Shown here: positions 40,725-49,123 of the stretch, in pieces | How the letters are laid out: every line of letters starts with the position of its first letter | How positions within the stretch are numbered: the first letter of the stretch is position 1 | NCBI GenBank assembly: GCA_022824925.1 | Contig: JAJDYW010000034.1 | Span: 24,402 to 88,401 of the forward strand | Direction: 5' to 3' | Length of the DNA stretch: 64,000 nt | DNA from: Dehalococcoidia bacterium | GTDB taxonomy: Bacteria > Chloroflexota > Dehalococcoidia > Tepidiformales > Tepidiformaceae | The notes under the pieces: generated by a model | What the model saw: the letters and a program-made list of their open reading frames with translations, nothing else | What the model was told of the DNA's origin: nothing | The model's database searches: none | Made by a program: the position numbers and the translations under genes

Positions 40725-41807
40725 TCAGACGGCGGGGAGGTCATCCCCGACGCCGAGCTCGCCGAGGACTTCGTGGAACCACTCGACCACCTCGGGGTGG
40801 TAGGGGATACCGAGCTCGGCGCGCTCTTGCTCCGTCTCGTAGGCGTTGAGGCCGGCGTAGTAGACGCGCTCCTCGCCGGGGGCGGTGGGCGCCTCCCGAA
40901 GCGTGCGCAGGTAGAGGTCCATGTCGTCCTTGAACTGGTCGGGGTCGGTGAAGGCGTCGATGCGGTAGGCCAGGAAGTGGTGGCCGTTCCCGATGCGCGG
41001 GGCGAATCCCGGGCCCGTTCCCGAGAGGACGCCGCTGAGCACATCGACCATGACGGCGAGGCTGTAGCCCTTGTGCGAGCCGATCTCGCGGGTGCCGCCC
41101 ACCGGGAGCATCAGGAACTCATCGGGGACGGGGCGTTCCTCCATGATGGGGGTGCCGTCGCCCTCGGCGATCCAGCCGGGGAGGACGCTCGTCCCGAGGC
41201 GGCGGGCGAGGCGAATCTTGTTGCCGGCGACGGAGCTCATGGAAGCGTCGAAGACGAAGGGCGCCTCATCGCGCGCGGGCACGGCCACCCCGAGCGGGTT
41301 GAGGCCGACGATCGCCTCCGCGCCGAAGGTAGGCGCGACCTGCTTGCCCCCGACCGTCATGGCGATGCCGATCATGTCGTGGGGGACGGCACGGTGGGCG
41401 TGGAAGGCGGCGGCGCCGAAGTGGCGGCCGTTCATGACCGCGACCGAGCCGATGCCGCACCTGCGCGCTTTCTCGATGGCGAGGTCCATGGCCTGGGGGC
41501 CGACCGTGAGGCCGAGCCCCTCATCGCTGTCGATGGTGGCGGTGGCCTCGGCCTCGCGCACGATCCGCCACTGCGGGGCGGGGTTGATGGCGCCCCCACG
41601 GATGCCCGCCACGTACACGCGCATCATGTTGCTCACGCCGTGCGAGTCGATGCCGCGGCGATCGGCGTAGAGGAGCGTTTCGGCGCAGCGCTCTGCATCG
41701 TCTGCGGGCGAACCGAGGGCCTCGAAGATGCGCACGACGGTCGCTTTCATGAGGGCGGGAGGGACGCGGACGGCGATGTCGTCGGGTACGCGGAAGCGAT
41801 CAAGCAT
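40725..41807 (-). CDS. Malate/L-lactate (LDH2-type) dehydrogenase
   Basis: A 360-residue member of the LDH2/MDH2 oxidoreductase family, which uses NAD(P) in a fold unlike classical LDH. Typical blocks are RRGIDSHGVSNMMRVYVAG, NGRHFGAAAFHA and NPLGVAVPARDEAPFVFDA, then IGSHKGYSLAVMVDVLSGVL. Members act on malate, lactate, ureidoglycolate or sulfolactate. A TATGAT box lies 8 bases before ATG 41807 with no ribosome site, again suggesting a leaderless mRNA. Confidence 0.88.
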   Translation of the reverse strand: MLDRFRVPDDIAVRVPPALMKATVVRIFEALGSPADDAERCAETLLYADRRGIDSHGVSNMMRVYVAGIRGGAINPAPQWRIVREAEATATIDSDEGLGLTVGPQAMDLAIEKARRCGIGSVAVMNGRHFGAAAFHAHRAVPHDMIGIAMTVGGKQVAPTFGAEAIVGLNPLGVAVPARDEAPFVFDASMSSVAGNKIRLARRLGTSVLPGWIAEGDGTPIMEERPVPDEFLMLPVGGTREIGSHKGYSLAVMVDVLSGVLSGTGPGFAPRIGNGHHFLAYRIDAFTDPDQFKDDMDLYLRTLREAPTAPGEERVYYAGLNAYETEQERAELGIPYHPEVVEWFHEVLGELGVGDDLPAV

Positions 41808-41815
41808 GGGCCGGA

Positions 41816-41821
41816 ATCATA
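41816..41821 (-). promoter_or_regulatory. -10 box TATGAT for the LDH2-type gene, leaderless
   Basis: Minus-strand TATGAT followed by eight bases and ATG 41807. This is one of the better -10 matches in the window. Confidence 0.45.
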
Positions 41822-41877
41822 GCGAGTGGCGGGCGGGGTAGCATGTGCCGAGCGCGCCGGTTTGCGCGGGCGGGGCC

Positions 41878-42342
41878 GTGGTGGAGATCGAGGGCGAGCA
41901 CCGCTTCGAGGCGTCGGTGGAGGCGCTGTGGGGAGCGCTCTTCGACCCCGCCGCGCTGCGGGCGGCACTGCCCGCATTCGAGTCGCTGGAGCGTATCGAC
42001 GAGGACACCTACGAGCTGGTCGCGTTCGTGGAGGTGCGGGGATTCTGGGGGCGGTTCCGGGGGCTGGCGCGGGTGAGCCACGTCGTCGAGGGGCAGTCGT
42101 ACCATCTGCGGCTGTCGGGGGCGGCCGCCGAGGGGACGGCCATGGCGCAGGGCACGATCACCCTCCACGAGGAGGACGACGGCGTGGTCTTCCGCTACCG
42201 CGGCGACCTGACGGTGCACGGGGCGCTGACGCGGCTCGGTGGTCGCTTCATCGGGGGATCCATCCGCATGCTCATCCGGGACTTCCTGCAGGGGCTGGGC
42301 CGCCACCTGGGCGATGCGCCCGCCGCCGAGCAGGCCGGGTAG
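41878..42342 (+). CDS. SRPBCC/CoxG-like protein
   Basis: A 154-residue START/SRPBCC-fold protein of the CoxG type. FEASVEALWGALFDPAALRAALPAFES opens the family, and GALTRLGGRFIGGSIRMLIRDFL closes it with an amphipathic membrane-binding helix. CoxG-like proteins recruit molybdenum hydroxylases to membranes, but no such enzyme is nearby, so a lipid-carrier role is equally possible. GTG 41878 is preferred; the tracked GTG 41845 abuts a TAGCAT box (41839-41844) and would precede the transcription start. The MFS gene follows after 11 bp. Confidence 0.75.
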   Translation: MVEIEGEHRFEASVEALWGALFDPAALRAALPAFESLERIDEDTYELVAFVEVRGFWGRFRGLARVSHVVEGQSYHLRLSGAAAEGTAMAQGTITLHEEDDGVVFRYRGDLTVHGALTRLGGRFIGGSIRMLIRDFLQGLGRHLGDAPAAEQAG

Positions 42343-42353
42343 CGGCAACGCGC

Positions 42354-43787
42354 ATGCGGCTCGAGCACAAGTACATCGTCGCGCTCATCAGCGTGTTCGG
42401 CATGTTCATGAACCTGCTGGACCTGACGATCGTGAACGTCGCCGTGCCCGTCCTCGCCTTCGAGCTGGACGCCACCGCGCGGGAGGTGCAGTGGGTGGTG
42501 ACGGCCTACCTGCTGGCCGTGGCCGTGGCCATCCCGGTCAGCGGCTGGGCGGGCGACCGCTTCGGCACGAAGCTGATCTTCGTACTGGCGCTGGCGTTCT
42601 TCACGGTCGGATCGGCCCTGTGCGCATTCGCCTGGAACATCGAGAGCCTGATCGTGTTCCGGGCGCTACAGGGGCTGGGCGGAGGATTCCTGATGCCCGT
42701 CTCGCAGACGATGGTGTTCCGCGCCTTCCCCCAGCAGGAACGCTCGAAGGCGGCGGGCATCCTCGTGGTGCCGACGACGTTTGCGCCCGCGAGCGGCCCG
42801 GTCATCGGCGGGGTCATCCTCGATTTCCTCTCGTGGCCATGGATCTTCCTCGTGAACATCCCCGTCGGGGTCATCGGCATCGTGCTCGCGCTCGCGTTCC
42901 TGCGGGAGCAGCGGGAGGACGCGCCGGGGCGCATCGACATCCCCGGCCTGATGCTCGCTTCCGGCGGGCTGGCGGTCTTCCTGTACGCGCTGGCCGAGGC
43001 GGGCGAGCGCGGCTTCGGGCATCCGATGGTGCTCGGCTTTGGCGCCGCCGGGCTCGTGCTGCTGGCCATCTTCGTGCTGGTCGAGCTGCGCACCGAGGAG
43101 CCGCTGATCGACGTGCGCCTCTTCCTGAACCGCATGTTCGCCCTGGCCAACCTGACGCAGAGCGTGGCCTTCATGGGCTTTGCCTCGACGCTGTTCCTCT
43201 TACCGCTCTTCCTGCAGCTGGAGCGCGGCCTGAGCCCGCTCCAGTCGGGCCTCGCGACGTTCCCGCAGGCGATCGGCGTGATGGTGATGGCGCCCCTGAT
43301 AGCGCGCATCTACCCGATCGTCGGGCCGCGACGGCTGGTCGCGATCGGGCTGGTGGTGGCGAGCGTATCGACGATTCCGCTGGTGCTGATGGACCTGGAG
43401 TCCAACCTCTGGTGGGTCCGGGGGACGATGTTCGTGCGGGGCATCGGCTTCAGCATGATGCTGGTGCCGCTGCAGACGGCCGCCTTCGCGGGCATCAGCA
43501 TGGCCGACACGGGGCGGGCGACGGCCGTGTTCAACGCCACGCGGCAGGTGGCGCAGAGCTTCGGCGTGGCGATCATCGCGACGGTGCTCACCAGCCGGCT
43601 GGCGCACTACGGCGCCGAGCTCGGGCCCCTCGACGACGCGGCCGCGTCCGTCAGCGCCTTCGCGGACGGCTACATCGTGACGGGTGTGTTCATCGCGCTG
43701 GGGGTGCTGCTTGCGCTGATCATCCGCGACCGGGAGGCTGCGGCGACGTTGCGCGCGCGGATCAGTCCACGCACAGGCGAGGCTTGA
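42354..43787 (+). CDS. MFS drug/solute transporter, DHA2 (14-TM) family
   Basis: A 477-residue polytopic membrane protein with 14 predicted helices. Diagnostic pieces are LLDLTIVNVAVPVL in helix 1, GWAGDRFGTKLIFVLALAFF between helices 2 and 3, and FRALQGLGGGFLMPVSQTM in helix 4-5. This is the EmrB/QacA branch of proton-driven exporters. The start ATG 42354 gives the usual short cytoplasmic N-terminus. Co-location with an SRPBCC protein suggests export or uptake of a hydrophobic compound. Confidence 0.9.
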   Translation: MRLEHKYIVALISVFGMFMNLLDLTIVNVAVPVLAFELDATAREVQWVVTAYLLAVAVAIPVSGWAGDRFGTKLIFVLALAFFTVGSALCAFAWNIESLIVFRALQGLGGGFLMPVSQTMVFRAFPQQERSKAAGILVVPTTFAPASGPVIGGVILDFLSWPWIFLVNIPVGVIGIVLALAFLREQREDAPGRIDIPGLMLASGGLAVFLYALAEAGERGFGHPMVLGFGAAGLVLLAIFVLVELRTEEPLIDVRLFLNRMFALANLTQSVAFMGFASTLFLLPLFLQLERGLSPLQSGLATFPQAIGVMVMAPLIARIYPIVGPRRLVAIGLVVASVSTIPLVLMDLESNLWWVRGTMFVRGIGFSMMLVPLQTAAFAGISMADTGRATAVFNATRQVAQSFGVAIIATVLTSRLAHYGAELGPLDDAAASVSAFADGYIVTGVFIALGVLLALIIRDREAAATLRARISPRTGEA

Positions 43788-43812
43788 ACGGGAATTGACC
43801 CAACGTTATCAT
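43784..43812 (+). promoter_or_regulatory. Promoter TTGAAC-17-TATCAT of the NTase/XRE module
   Basis: TTGAAC (43784-43789) and TATCAT (43807-43812) have 17-base spacing. The +1 falls at about 43819, so the transcript starts at or just before ATG 43820. Confidence 0.6.
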
Positions 43813-43817
43813 TGGGT
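43798..43817. promoter_or_regulatory. Operator-like palindrome ACCCAA-N8-TTGGGT
   Basis: A perfect 6-bp inverted repeat that overlaps the -10 box. Its half-site spacing fits an XRE-type dimer, so it is the likely autoregulatory site of the downstream HTH protein. Confidence 0.55.
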
Positions 43818-43819
43818 TG

Positions 43820-44260
43820 ATGCTGCCCGCGTTCACCGAAGGCGGCCTCTTGCCGCCAGGAGTCCACTGGGCGCCGTGGGAGGAGATTGCCGATCGGTTC
43901 GGGGGCAACGAATGGAGGAACGAACTCCTGGCTGGCCTACGTGGGGCGTTGGAGAACTTGAGGGACGCAGGGTGTCGCACTGCCTACATCGACGGGAGCT
44001 TCGCGACCGACAAGTACATGCCGGAGGACTTCGACGCATGCTGGGAGGAACAGGGCGTCGATCCAGACGCTCTCGACCCCGTCCTGCTGACGTTCGACCG
44101 GGGACGGGCGGCCCAAAAGCGCGCGTATCGAGGGGAGCTGTTTCCCGCTGCCGCTCCGGCCGATGAGACCGGCCTGTCGTTCATTGAGTTCTTCCAAGTC
44201 GACAGGGAAAGCGGGAAGTCCAAGGGAATTATCGGCATCGACCTAGGAGGGCTTACGTGA
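43820..44260 (+). CDS. Nucleotidyltransferase-like protein (DUF6932-type), putative toxin
   Basis: A 146-residue protein. TAYIDGSFATDKYMPEDFDA looks like the GSFATxK...D.D core of minimal nucleotidyltransferases, where the Gly-Ser loop and two acidic residues would bind metal-NTP; family attribution to DUF6932 is from memory. The rest (ETGLSFIEFFQVDRESGKSKG) is an unassigned C-terminal strand region. It overlaps the XRE gene by 4 bp. Gene pairs with an NTase and an HTH protein are common as toxin-antitoxin or defence modules, so a toxin role is inferred. GC content is slightly lower than neighbours. Confidence 0.65.
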   Translation: MLPAFTEGGLLPPGVHWAPWEEIADRFGGNEWRNELLAGLRGALENLRDAGCRTAYIDGSFATDKYMPEDFDACWEEQGVDPDALDPVLLTFDRGRAAQKRAYRGELFPAAAPADETGLSFIEFFQVDRESGKSKGIIGIDLGGLT

Positions 44261-44661
44261 TTAAGAATGAGCGTCAATACCGCATTACCAGGGCGCAGGC
44301 AGCCCGGTTCTCCCAGACCCTCGACGGCCTCCGGAAGCGCCCCAGCAGTCCAGAGGGAGTTCACCCCCGCATCGCCAGAGCTCAAGAAGAGGCCGTCGCG
44401 AGCCAGCTGGCCGACCTTCAGGAAGAGTTGCGGGAGTACGAGCAGGTCAAGGCCGGGGGATTTTGCCTCGAACAGTTGGACGTCGTGAGCGACCTTTCGA
44501 TCCTCCTCATCAGGGCGCGGATCGCTCGGGGCCTCAGCCAGCGGGAACTCGCAAGACGAGCCGGACTCAAGGAACAGCAGATCCAGCGCTACGAGGCCAC
44601 CGACTACGAGTCGGCCAGCCTTTCCCGCATCAAGGAAGTGGTGGCCGCGTTGGCCAGCTAA
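44257..44661 (+). CDS. XRE-family HTH regulator, putative antitoxin
   Basis: A 134-residue protein. Residues 1-75 are helical and charged, with a coiled-coil-like stretch (ASQLADLQEELREYEQVK) fit for dimerisation or toxin binding, and residues 80-134 are an HTH_XRE domain (RIARGLSQRELARRAGLKEQ). GTG 44257 overlaps the upstream stop and has a strong AGGAGGG ribosome site. The palindrome in the promoter fits autorepression. The stop overlaps the convergent SDR gene by 4 bp. Confidence 0.82.
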   Translation: MIKNERQYRITRAQAARFSQTLDGLRKRPSSPEGVHPRIARAQEEAVASQLADLQEELREYEQVKAGGFCLEQLDVVSDLSILLIRARIARGLSQRELARRAGLKEQQIQRYEATDYESASLSRIKEVVAALAS

Positions 44662-45416
44662 TCGACGAACTTGCCCTGGCCACCATCAACGATGATGTGG
44701 GTGGCGTTGATCCAGCTGGCCGCCGGGCTGACGAGAAACGTGATCGCCCGCGCCACCTCTTCGCCGCTGCCGAGGCGTCCGAAGGGGATGCTGCGCTCGA
44801 CGCTCTTGTAGAAGTCGGGGTTGGCCTCGCGCGTGCGGTCCCAGTTGCCCCCGGGCATGAGGGTCGCGCCCGGCGAGAGGGCGTTCACGCGGATGCCCTT
44901 GCGGCCGAGGGCCTGCCCGAGCTCGTTGGCGAGCACGCGCATGGCGCCCTTCAGGGGGCCGTACGAGGACCAGCGCCCGAACCACTGCTTGCTGGCGGTG
45001 GAGCCGATGAAGACGACGCTGGCGGCGTCGCTCTCCTCCAGGGCCGGCTGCGCGGACTCGAGCGCGTGGACGGCAGCCATCACGTCGACATCGAAGGTGC
45101 TCTGCCAGCCCTCCGCGTCCTGTCCCGACTGGCCGGTGGCGTTGTGGATGAGGATGTCGAGGCCGCCAAGGGCCTCGACGGCGCCGCTGACGAAGGCGCG
45201 CGTGGCATCGTGGTCGGCGAGGTCGACGGGGGCGGCGTGGACAGTCCCGGCGCCGCGGGCGTCGAGCTCCGCGCGGGCCTGCTCGAGTTGCTCGGGGTTG
45301 CGCCCACAGATGGCGATGTTCGCGCCCTCGTCCAGGAGCGTCTCCGCCGTGTAGCGGCCGATGCCGCGGCTCGCGCCGAGGATGATCGCCTTCCGTCCGG
45401 CCAGTCCAAGGTCCAT
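44658..45416 (-). CDS. Short-chain dehydrogenase/reductase
   Basis: A 252-residue SDR. The cofactor loop is GASRGIGRYTAETLL, the active-site region YGPLKG gives Tyr and Lys, and the C-terminal HIIVDGGQGKFVD is typical. The usual NNAG is HNATG here. It belongs to the FabG-like branch acting on acyl or polyketide-like alcohols; GRNPEQLEQARAELDARG suggests NADP binding through Arg. It is a single gene between the XRE module and a GNAT gene. Confidence 0.9.
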   Translation of the reverse strand: MDLGLAGRKAIILGASRGIGRYTAETLLDEGANIAICGRNPEQLEQARAELDARGAGTVHAAPVDLADHDATRAFVSGAVEALGGLDILIHNATGQSGQDAEGWQSTFDVDVMAAVHALESAQPALEESDAASVVFIGSTASKQWFGRWSSYGPLKGAMRVLANELGQALGRKGIRVNALSPGATLMPGGNWDRTREANPDFYKSVERSIPFGRLGSGEEVARAITFLVSPAASWINATHIIVDGGQGKFVD

Positions 45417-45482
45417 GTCGCACCTCCTGAGCGGGTAGGGTAGTCGAGCGCGCCGCTAGATGCGGCGGCGCGGAGGCAGGCG

Positions 45483-46514
45483 ATGACACGGGTGACGGTG
45501 CGGCCCTTTGGGCGGGGCGATCTCGACGCGGCGGCGGCACTGGCCGCGGAGGCCCACCGCAACGAGCGCGAGCGGCATCCCGTGCTCGTGGAGGGGCTGG
45601 CGGAGAGAGGCGAGGCGCGTGACATGCTGGCGAAGTGGCTCGAGAACGAGCGCACGGACGGGGCGGCGGCCTTCGATGGGGACGTGCTGGTCGGGTTCCT
45701 CATGGGGGAGCGGATGGCGGGGGCGCCGCCGGACAGCTACATGGGGCAGCTCTCGCATCCGCGCACGATCAGGATCGGGCCCCGCGATCACGCGGTCGCA
45801 GCGGGCTACGACGCTACATCGGTGAGCCGGCTGCTCTACCGCGAGCTTGCCGCGGGATGGGTGGCAGCGGGCTACTACAACCACTCCGTACACCTGATCG
45901 AGGGGAACGAGCGGCTGCAGGAGGCGTGGTTCAACCTGGGGTTCGGCCGGACGGTCTCCATGGCGGTGCGGGAGGGAACGGGGCCGGTGGCGGGGGCGCA
46001 GGCGGGAGACATCGAGGTCCGGGAGGCGGGGAGCGAGGACGTGGAGGTGCTGGTGGGTCTGGCGCGGACGCTCGGGCTGCACCACATCGGTTCCCCCATC
46101 TTCATGTACTGGCCCGTCCTGCCCGAGCACGACGCGATGGCGCGAAGCCTCTTCTCATCGCTGCTGGAGGACGAAGGGAACCCGCACTTCGTGGCCTACC
46201 GCGATGGTGAGCCGGTCGGGCTGACGAGCTTCCTCAAGCAGGGGTTCTTTCCACCGTACGTGAGCCCGGAGAAGAACGTGTACCTGTTCATGGGCATCGT
46301 GGAGCCGGAGGCGCAGGACGGGGGCGTGGGGCGGGTGCTGCTCGACCGGGGGATGGCGTGGGCGCGGGAGCAGGGATACGAGCGTTGTTCGCTGCACGTG
46401 CTGATGGCGAACTACAGCGGCGAACCATTCTGGTCCGCGAACGGCTTCCAGCCTGTGGAGTACACGCTGGAACGGCAGATCGATGAGCGGGTGGCCTGGG
46501 CGCGGGGCGGATAG
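45483..46514 (+). CDS. Tandem GNAT acetyltransferase
   Basis: A 343-residue protein with two GNAT-like halves. The first (VTVRPFGRGDLDAAAALAAEA) looks degenerate; the second has a clear acetyl-CoA loop (VEPEAQDGGVGRVLLDRGMAWA) and ends GEPFWSANGFQPVEYTLER, the usual strand 7. Such tandem GNATs act on small amines or antibiotics, but the acceptor is unknown. ATG 45483 follows a GGAGGCAGGCG ribosome site. Confidence 0.8.
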   Translation: MTRVTVRPFGRGDLDAAAALAAEAHRNERERHPVLVEGLAERGEARDMLAKWLENERTDGAAAFDGDVLVGFLMGERMAGAPPDSYMGQLSHPRTIRIGPRDHAVAAGYDATSVSRLLYRELAAGWVAAGYYNHSVHLIEGNERLQEAWFNLGFGRTVSMAVREGTGPVAGAQAGDIEVREAGSEDVEVLVGLARTLGLHHIGSPIFMYWPVLPEHDAMARSLFSSLLEDEGNPHFVAYRDGEPVGLTSFLKQGFFPPYVSPEKNVYLFMGIVEPEAQDGGVGRVLLDRGMAWAREQGYERCSLHVLMANYSGEPFWSANGFQPVEYTLERQIDERVAWARGG

Positions 46515-46537
46515 GGGCGGTGGGGGCGCGAGCCGCC

Positions 46538-46543
46538 TATGAT
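46538..46543 (+). promoter_or_regulatory. Candidate -10 box TATGAT before the enoyl-CoA hydratase gene
   Basis: TATGAT lies 24 bases upstream of ATG 46568. A strong AGGAGGT site lies between, so this transcript would have a leader. No good -35 was seen. Confidence 0.4.
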
Positions 46544-46567
46544 TCGCGGCACGACGAGGAGGTACCT

Positions 46568-47428
46568 ATGCCCGAATTCAAGACCGTGCTCTACGAGAAC
46601 CTGACCCCGGAAATCGTGCGCGTCCGCATGAACCGTCCCGAGGCGCGCAACGCGCAGGACCTGCAGCTCACCTACGACCTGAACGATGCCTTCGACGCCG
46701 CCAACCAGGACGACCAGGTGAAGGTCGTCATCCTCAGCGGCGAGGGGCCGCACTTCAACTCCGGCCACGACATGCGCGGCGGCACGGGCGCCACGCGCGC
46801 CGATTTCAAGCCGGTCGGGACCTGGGCGAACTTCGACCAGCCCGGGGCCGAAGGCGCGATGGCGGGCGAGGAGGAGATCTACCTCCAGATGTGCCGCCGC
46901 TGGCGCAACCTGCCCAAGCCGATGATCGCCGAGGTCCAGGGCAAGACGATCGCCGGCGGCCTCATGCTCGCCTGGGTCTGCGACATCATCATCGCCTCCG
47001 ACGACGCCGAGTTCCGCGACCTCGTCGTCGGCTGGGGCATCCCCGGCGTCGAGTACTTCGCCCATCCCTGGGAGTTCGGCCATCGCCTCGCCCGCCAGAT
47101 GCTCTACACGGGCGACTGGGTGAGCGCCCAGCGCGCCTACGAGGCGGGCATGGTGAACGAGGTGGTTCCCCGCGACGAGCTGAGCGAGTACGTCGAGAAC
47201 CTGGCCCGGAAGATCGCGGAGAAGCCCTCCTTCGGCCTGAAGATCACGAAGGAAGCGGTCAACCAGACGCAGGACGCGCAGGGGATGTGGACGGCCCAGC
47301 AGGCCGTCTTCATCATGCACACGCTGGCGCACACGCACTGGCGCGAGGTGAACGACAGCGGCATGCCCCTCTACACCGGCGAGGGCGCGGCGAACATCCC
47401 CGGGCGGCAGCCAGCGGCCGCCCGCTAG
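46568..47428 (+). CDS. Enoyl-CoA hydratase/isomerase family protein
   Basis: A 286-residue crotonase-fold enzyme. VRVRMNRPEARNAQDLQLTYDL starts the fold, SGEGPHFNSGHDM forms the oxyanion hole, and IAGGLMLAWVCDIIIASDDA follows. The usual catalytic Glu near the second hole is hard to place (VGWGIPGVEYFAHPWEFG), so it may be an isomerase or hydrolase rather than a hydratase. ATG 46568 has an ideal AGGAGGTACCT site. It likely heads an operon with the next two genes. Confidence 0.88.
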   Translation: MPEFKTVLYENLTPEIVRVRMNRPEARNAQDLQLTYDLNDAFDAANQDDQVKVVILSGEGPHFNSGHDMRGGTGATRADFKPVGTWANFDQPGAEGAMAGEEEIYLQMCRRWRNLPKPMIAEVQGKTIAGGLMLAWVCDIIIASDDAEFRDLVVGWGIPGVEYFAHPWEFGHRLARQMLYTGDWVSAQRAYEAGMVNEVVPRDELSEYVENLARKIAEKPSFGLKITKEAVNQTQDAQGMWTAQQAVFIMHTLAHTHWREVNDSGMPLYTGEGAANIPGRQPAAAR

Positions 47429-47511
47429 CGAATCCCGGCGGGGCGGCTGCGGCCGCCCCGCTCGCACGACGACCACCGGCGACCTGCAGCGTCGCCGACC
47501 GGAGGAGCGCG

Positions 47512-47952
47512 ATGAGCGGCGACCTCGACCGGGAACTGGACCGCCTGGCGATCATGGACCTGCTGATTCGCTACGCACGGTCGGTGGACGGCCACGACTT
47601 CGCGACGATGCGCTCCTGCTTCGCCGACGACCTCGTCTTCCTGAACATCGGCTCGCCGGACGCCCAGCACGGGGGCGACACCTACACGGAGACCATCCGC
47701 CGGTTGCTCGTGCCCTTCGGCGCCACGCAGCACCTGCTCGGCAACCAGGTCGTCGAGTTCGACGGGGACGTGGCCCACGTCGAGACGGACCTGCAGGCGA
47801 CGCACTTCATGGCCGGCGACCCGGACACGATCATGACGCTCTGGGCCTCCTACGTGGACGAGGTGGCGCGGGTCGGGGACGGGCACGAGTGGATCATCAC
47901 GCACCGCGATCTGCGGACGCGGGGCACGCAACGCACGACCAACGCCCCCTGA
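47512..47952 (+). CDS. SnoaL/NTF2-like protein
   Basis: A 146-residue alpha+beta-barrel protein of the SnoaL_4 type (DRLAIMDLLIRYARSVDGHDFATMRSCFADD opens the family pattern). Members include dehydratases, isomerases and hydroxylating-dioxygenase small-subunit-like proteins. The cavity His/Asp pair could be H33 and D34 (VDGHDF). ATG 47512 has a GGAGGAGCGC site. It lies between a crotonase and a DUF7064-like gene. Confidence 0.8.
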   Translation: MSGDLDRELDRLAIMDLLIRYARSVDGHDFATMRSCFADDLVFLNIGSPDAQHGGDTYTETIRRLLVPFGATQHLLGNQVVEFDGDVAHVETDLQATHFMAGDPDTIMTLWASYVDEVARVGDGHEWIITHRDLRTRGTQRTTNAP

Positions 47953-47962
47953 GGAGAGACGC

Positions 47963-49123
47963 ATGCTGACGAAGGCCGACGAGTACCCCTTCCACCAGAC
48001 GGCGGAGACGTTCGCCGCCGTACACACCTCGGACAAGCACTGGAACGACGGGCACTACATCTGCCTGTGCGACATGGACGGGAACGTGTCGCTGGTCTCG
48101 ACTGTGCGGCTCTACCAGAACACGAACGTGCTCGACGGGTTCGTGTGCATCCGGCACGAGGGGATGCAGCACAACTTCCGCGTCTCGCGGCATCTGCGGC
48201 CGGACTTCGAGTACCGCGCGGGGCCGCTGCGGATCGAGCTGGTCGAGCCGATGGAGCAGATCCGGCTGGTGCTGGAGCCGAACGACTACGGCATCGCCTG
48301 CGACATCGTCTGCCACACGGTGGCGAAGCCGTACCACGGCCCCCTCAGCTCGCACCGCATCGACGGCTGGCTGCTGATGGAGCGCATGACCTACGAGGTG
48401 GCGGGGGTCGCGGAGGGCTGGATCGATGTGGCGGGAAAGCGCTTCGAGCTGACGCCGGAGCGCTCGGGCGTGTTCCGCAACCACTCGTGGGGGGTCCTGC
48501 GGGGGCGGGGCGGCCCGCCGATGCACGCCTCGCCGCCGCCGGCGGTGCAGCGTCCGCAGGGGCTGCGCAACTGGGTCCTCTACACGATGCCCGACCACTC
48601 AGGGTTCTACGAGTTCGTCGAGGACGCGGAGGGCACGCAGTGGTCGGGCGCCATCGCGAACGTGGACGGCTCCTGGAACAAGATGACGGGCGAGATCCTG
48701 CATCCCGACCGCGAGGTGCTGGTCACCAGCGTGGACCACGACCTCACGTTCTACGAGGGCTCCAGCCGCATCAGCGGCGGCAGCATCGCCATCCACGACA
48801 CCGAGGGGGTCACGCGCGAGTTCGAGATCGAGGACATGGGCTGGGTCTACTGCCAGGGCGGGGGCTACTTCGGAGGCTTCAACGACCGGCTCGGGCAGGG
48901 CGCCTACCGGGGCGAATACCACGAAGAGGGCGAGGTCTGGGACTGCACCCACCCGACGAAGATCGTCGACAGCGACGGGAACGAGGTCGACGACTTCCCC
49001 ACGGTGCTGGCGGAGAGCTTCGTGCTGCTGAAGAGCGGCGACCAGGTGGGCTCGGCGCACTTCGAGTGCGCGGCCTTCGGACCGGTCCCGAAGTACGGGC
49101 TGACCGGGCAGGGCGGCGGCTAG
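47963..49123 (+). CDS. Two-domain lipocalin/CrtC-like protein (DUF7064/DUF7065-like)
   Basis: A 386-residue soluble protein made almost wholly of beta strands. I assign it tentatively to the DUF7064/DUF7065 group, related in fold to hydroxyneurosporene synthase and tocopherol cyclase; these often occur with CoA-ester and steroid or terpenoid degradation genes. Recognisable parts are KHWNDGHYICLCDMDGNVSL at the N-terminus, RNHSWGVLRGRGGPPMH in the middle and EDMGWVYCQGGGYFGGFNDR in the second domain. It is 10 bp after the SnoaL gene. Confidence 0.6.
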   Translation: MLTKADEYPFHQTAETFAAVHTSDKHWNDGHYICLCDMDGNVSLVSTVRLYQNTNVLDGFVCIRHEGMQHNFRVSRHLRPDFEYRAGPLRIELVEPMEQIRLVLEPNDYGIACDIVCHTVAKPYHGPLSSHRIDGWLLMERMTYEVAGVAEGWIDVAGKRFELTPERSGVFRNHSWGVLRGRGGPPMHASPPPAVQRPQGLRNWVLYTMPDHSGFYEFVEDAEGTQWSGAIANVDGSWNKMTGEILHPDREVLVTSVDHDLTFYEGSSRISGGSIAIHDTEGVTREFEIEDMGWVYCQGGGYFGGFNDRLGQGAYRGEYHEEGEVWDCTHPTKIVDSDGNEVDDFPTVLAESFVLLKSGDQVGSAHFECAAFGPVPKYGLTGQGGG

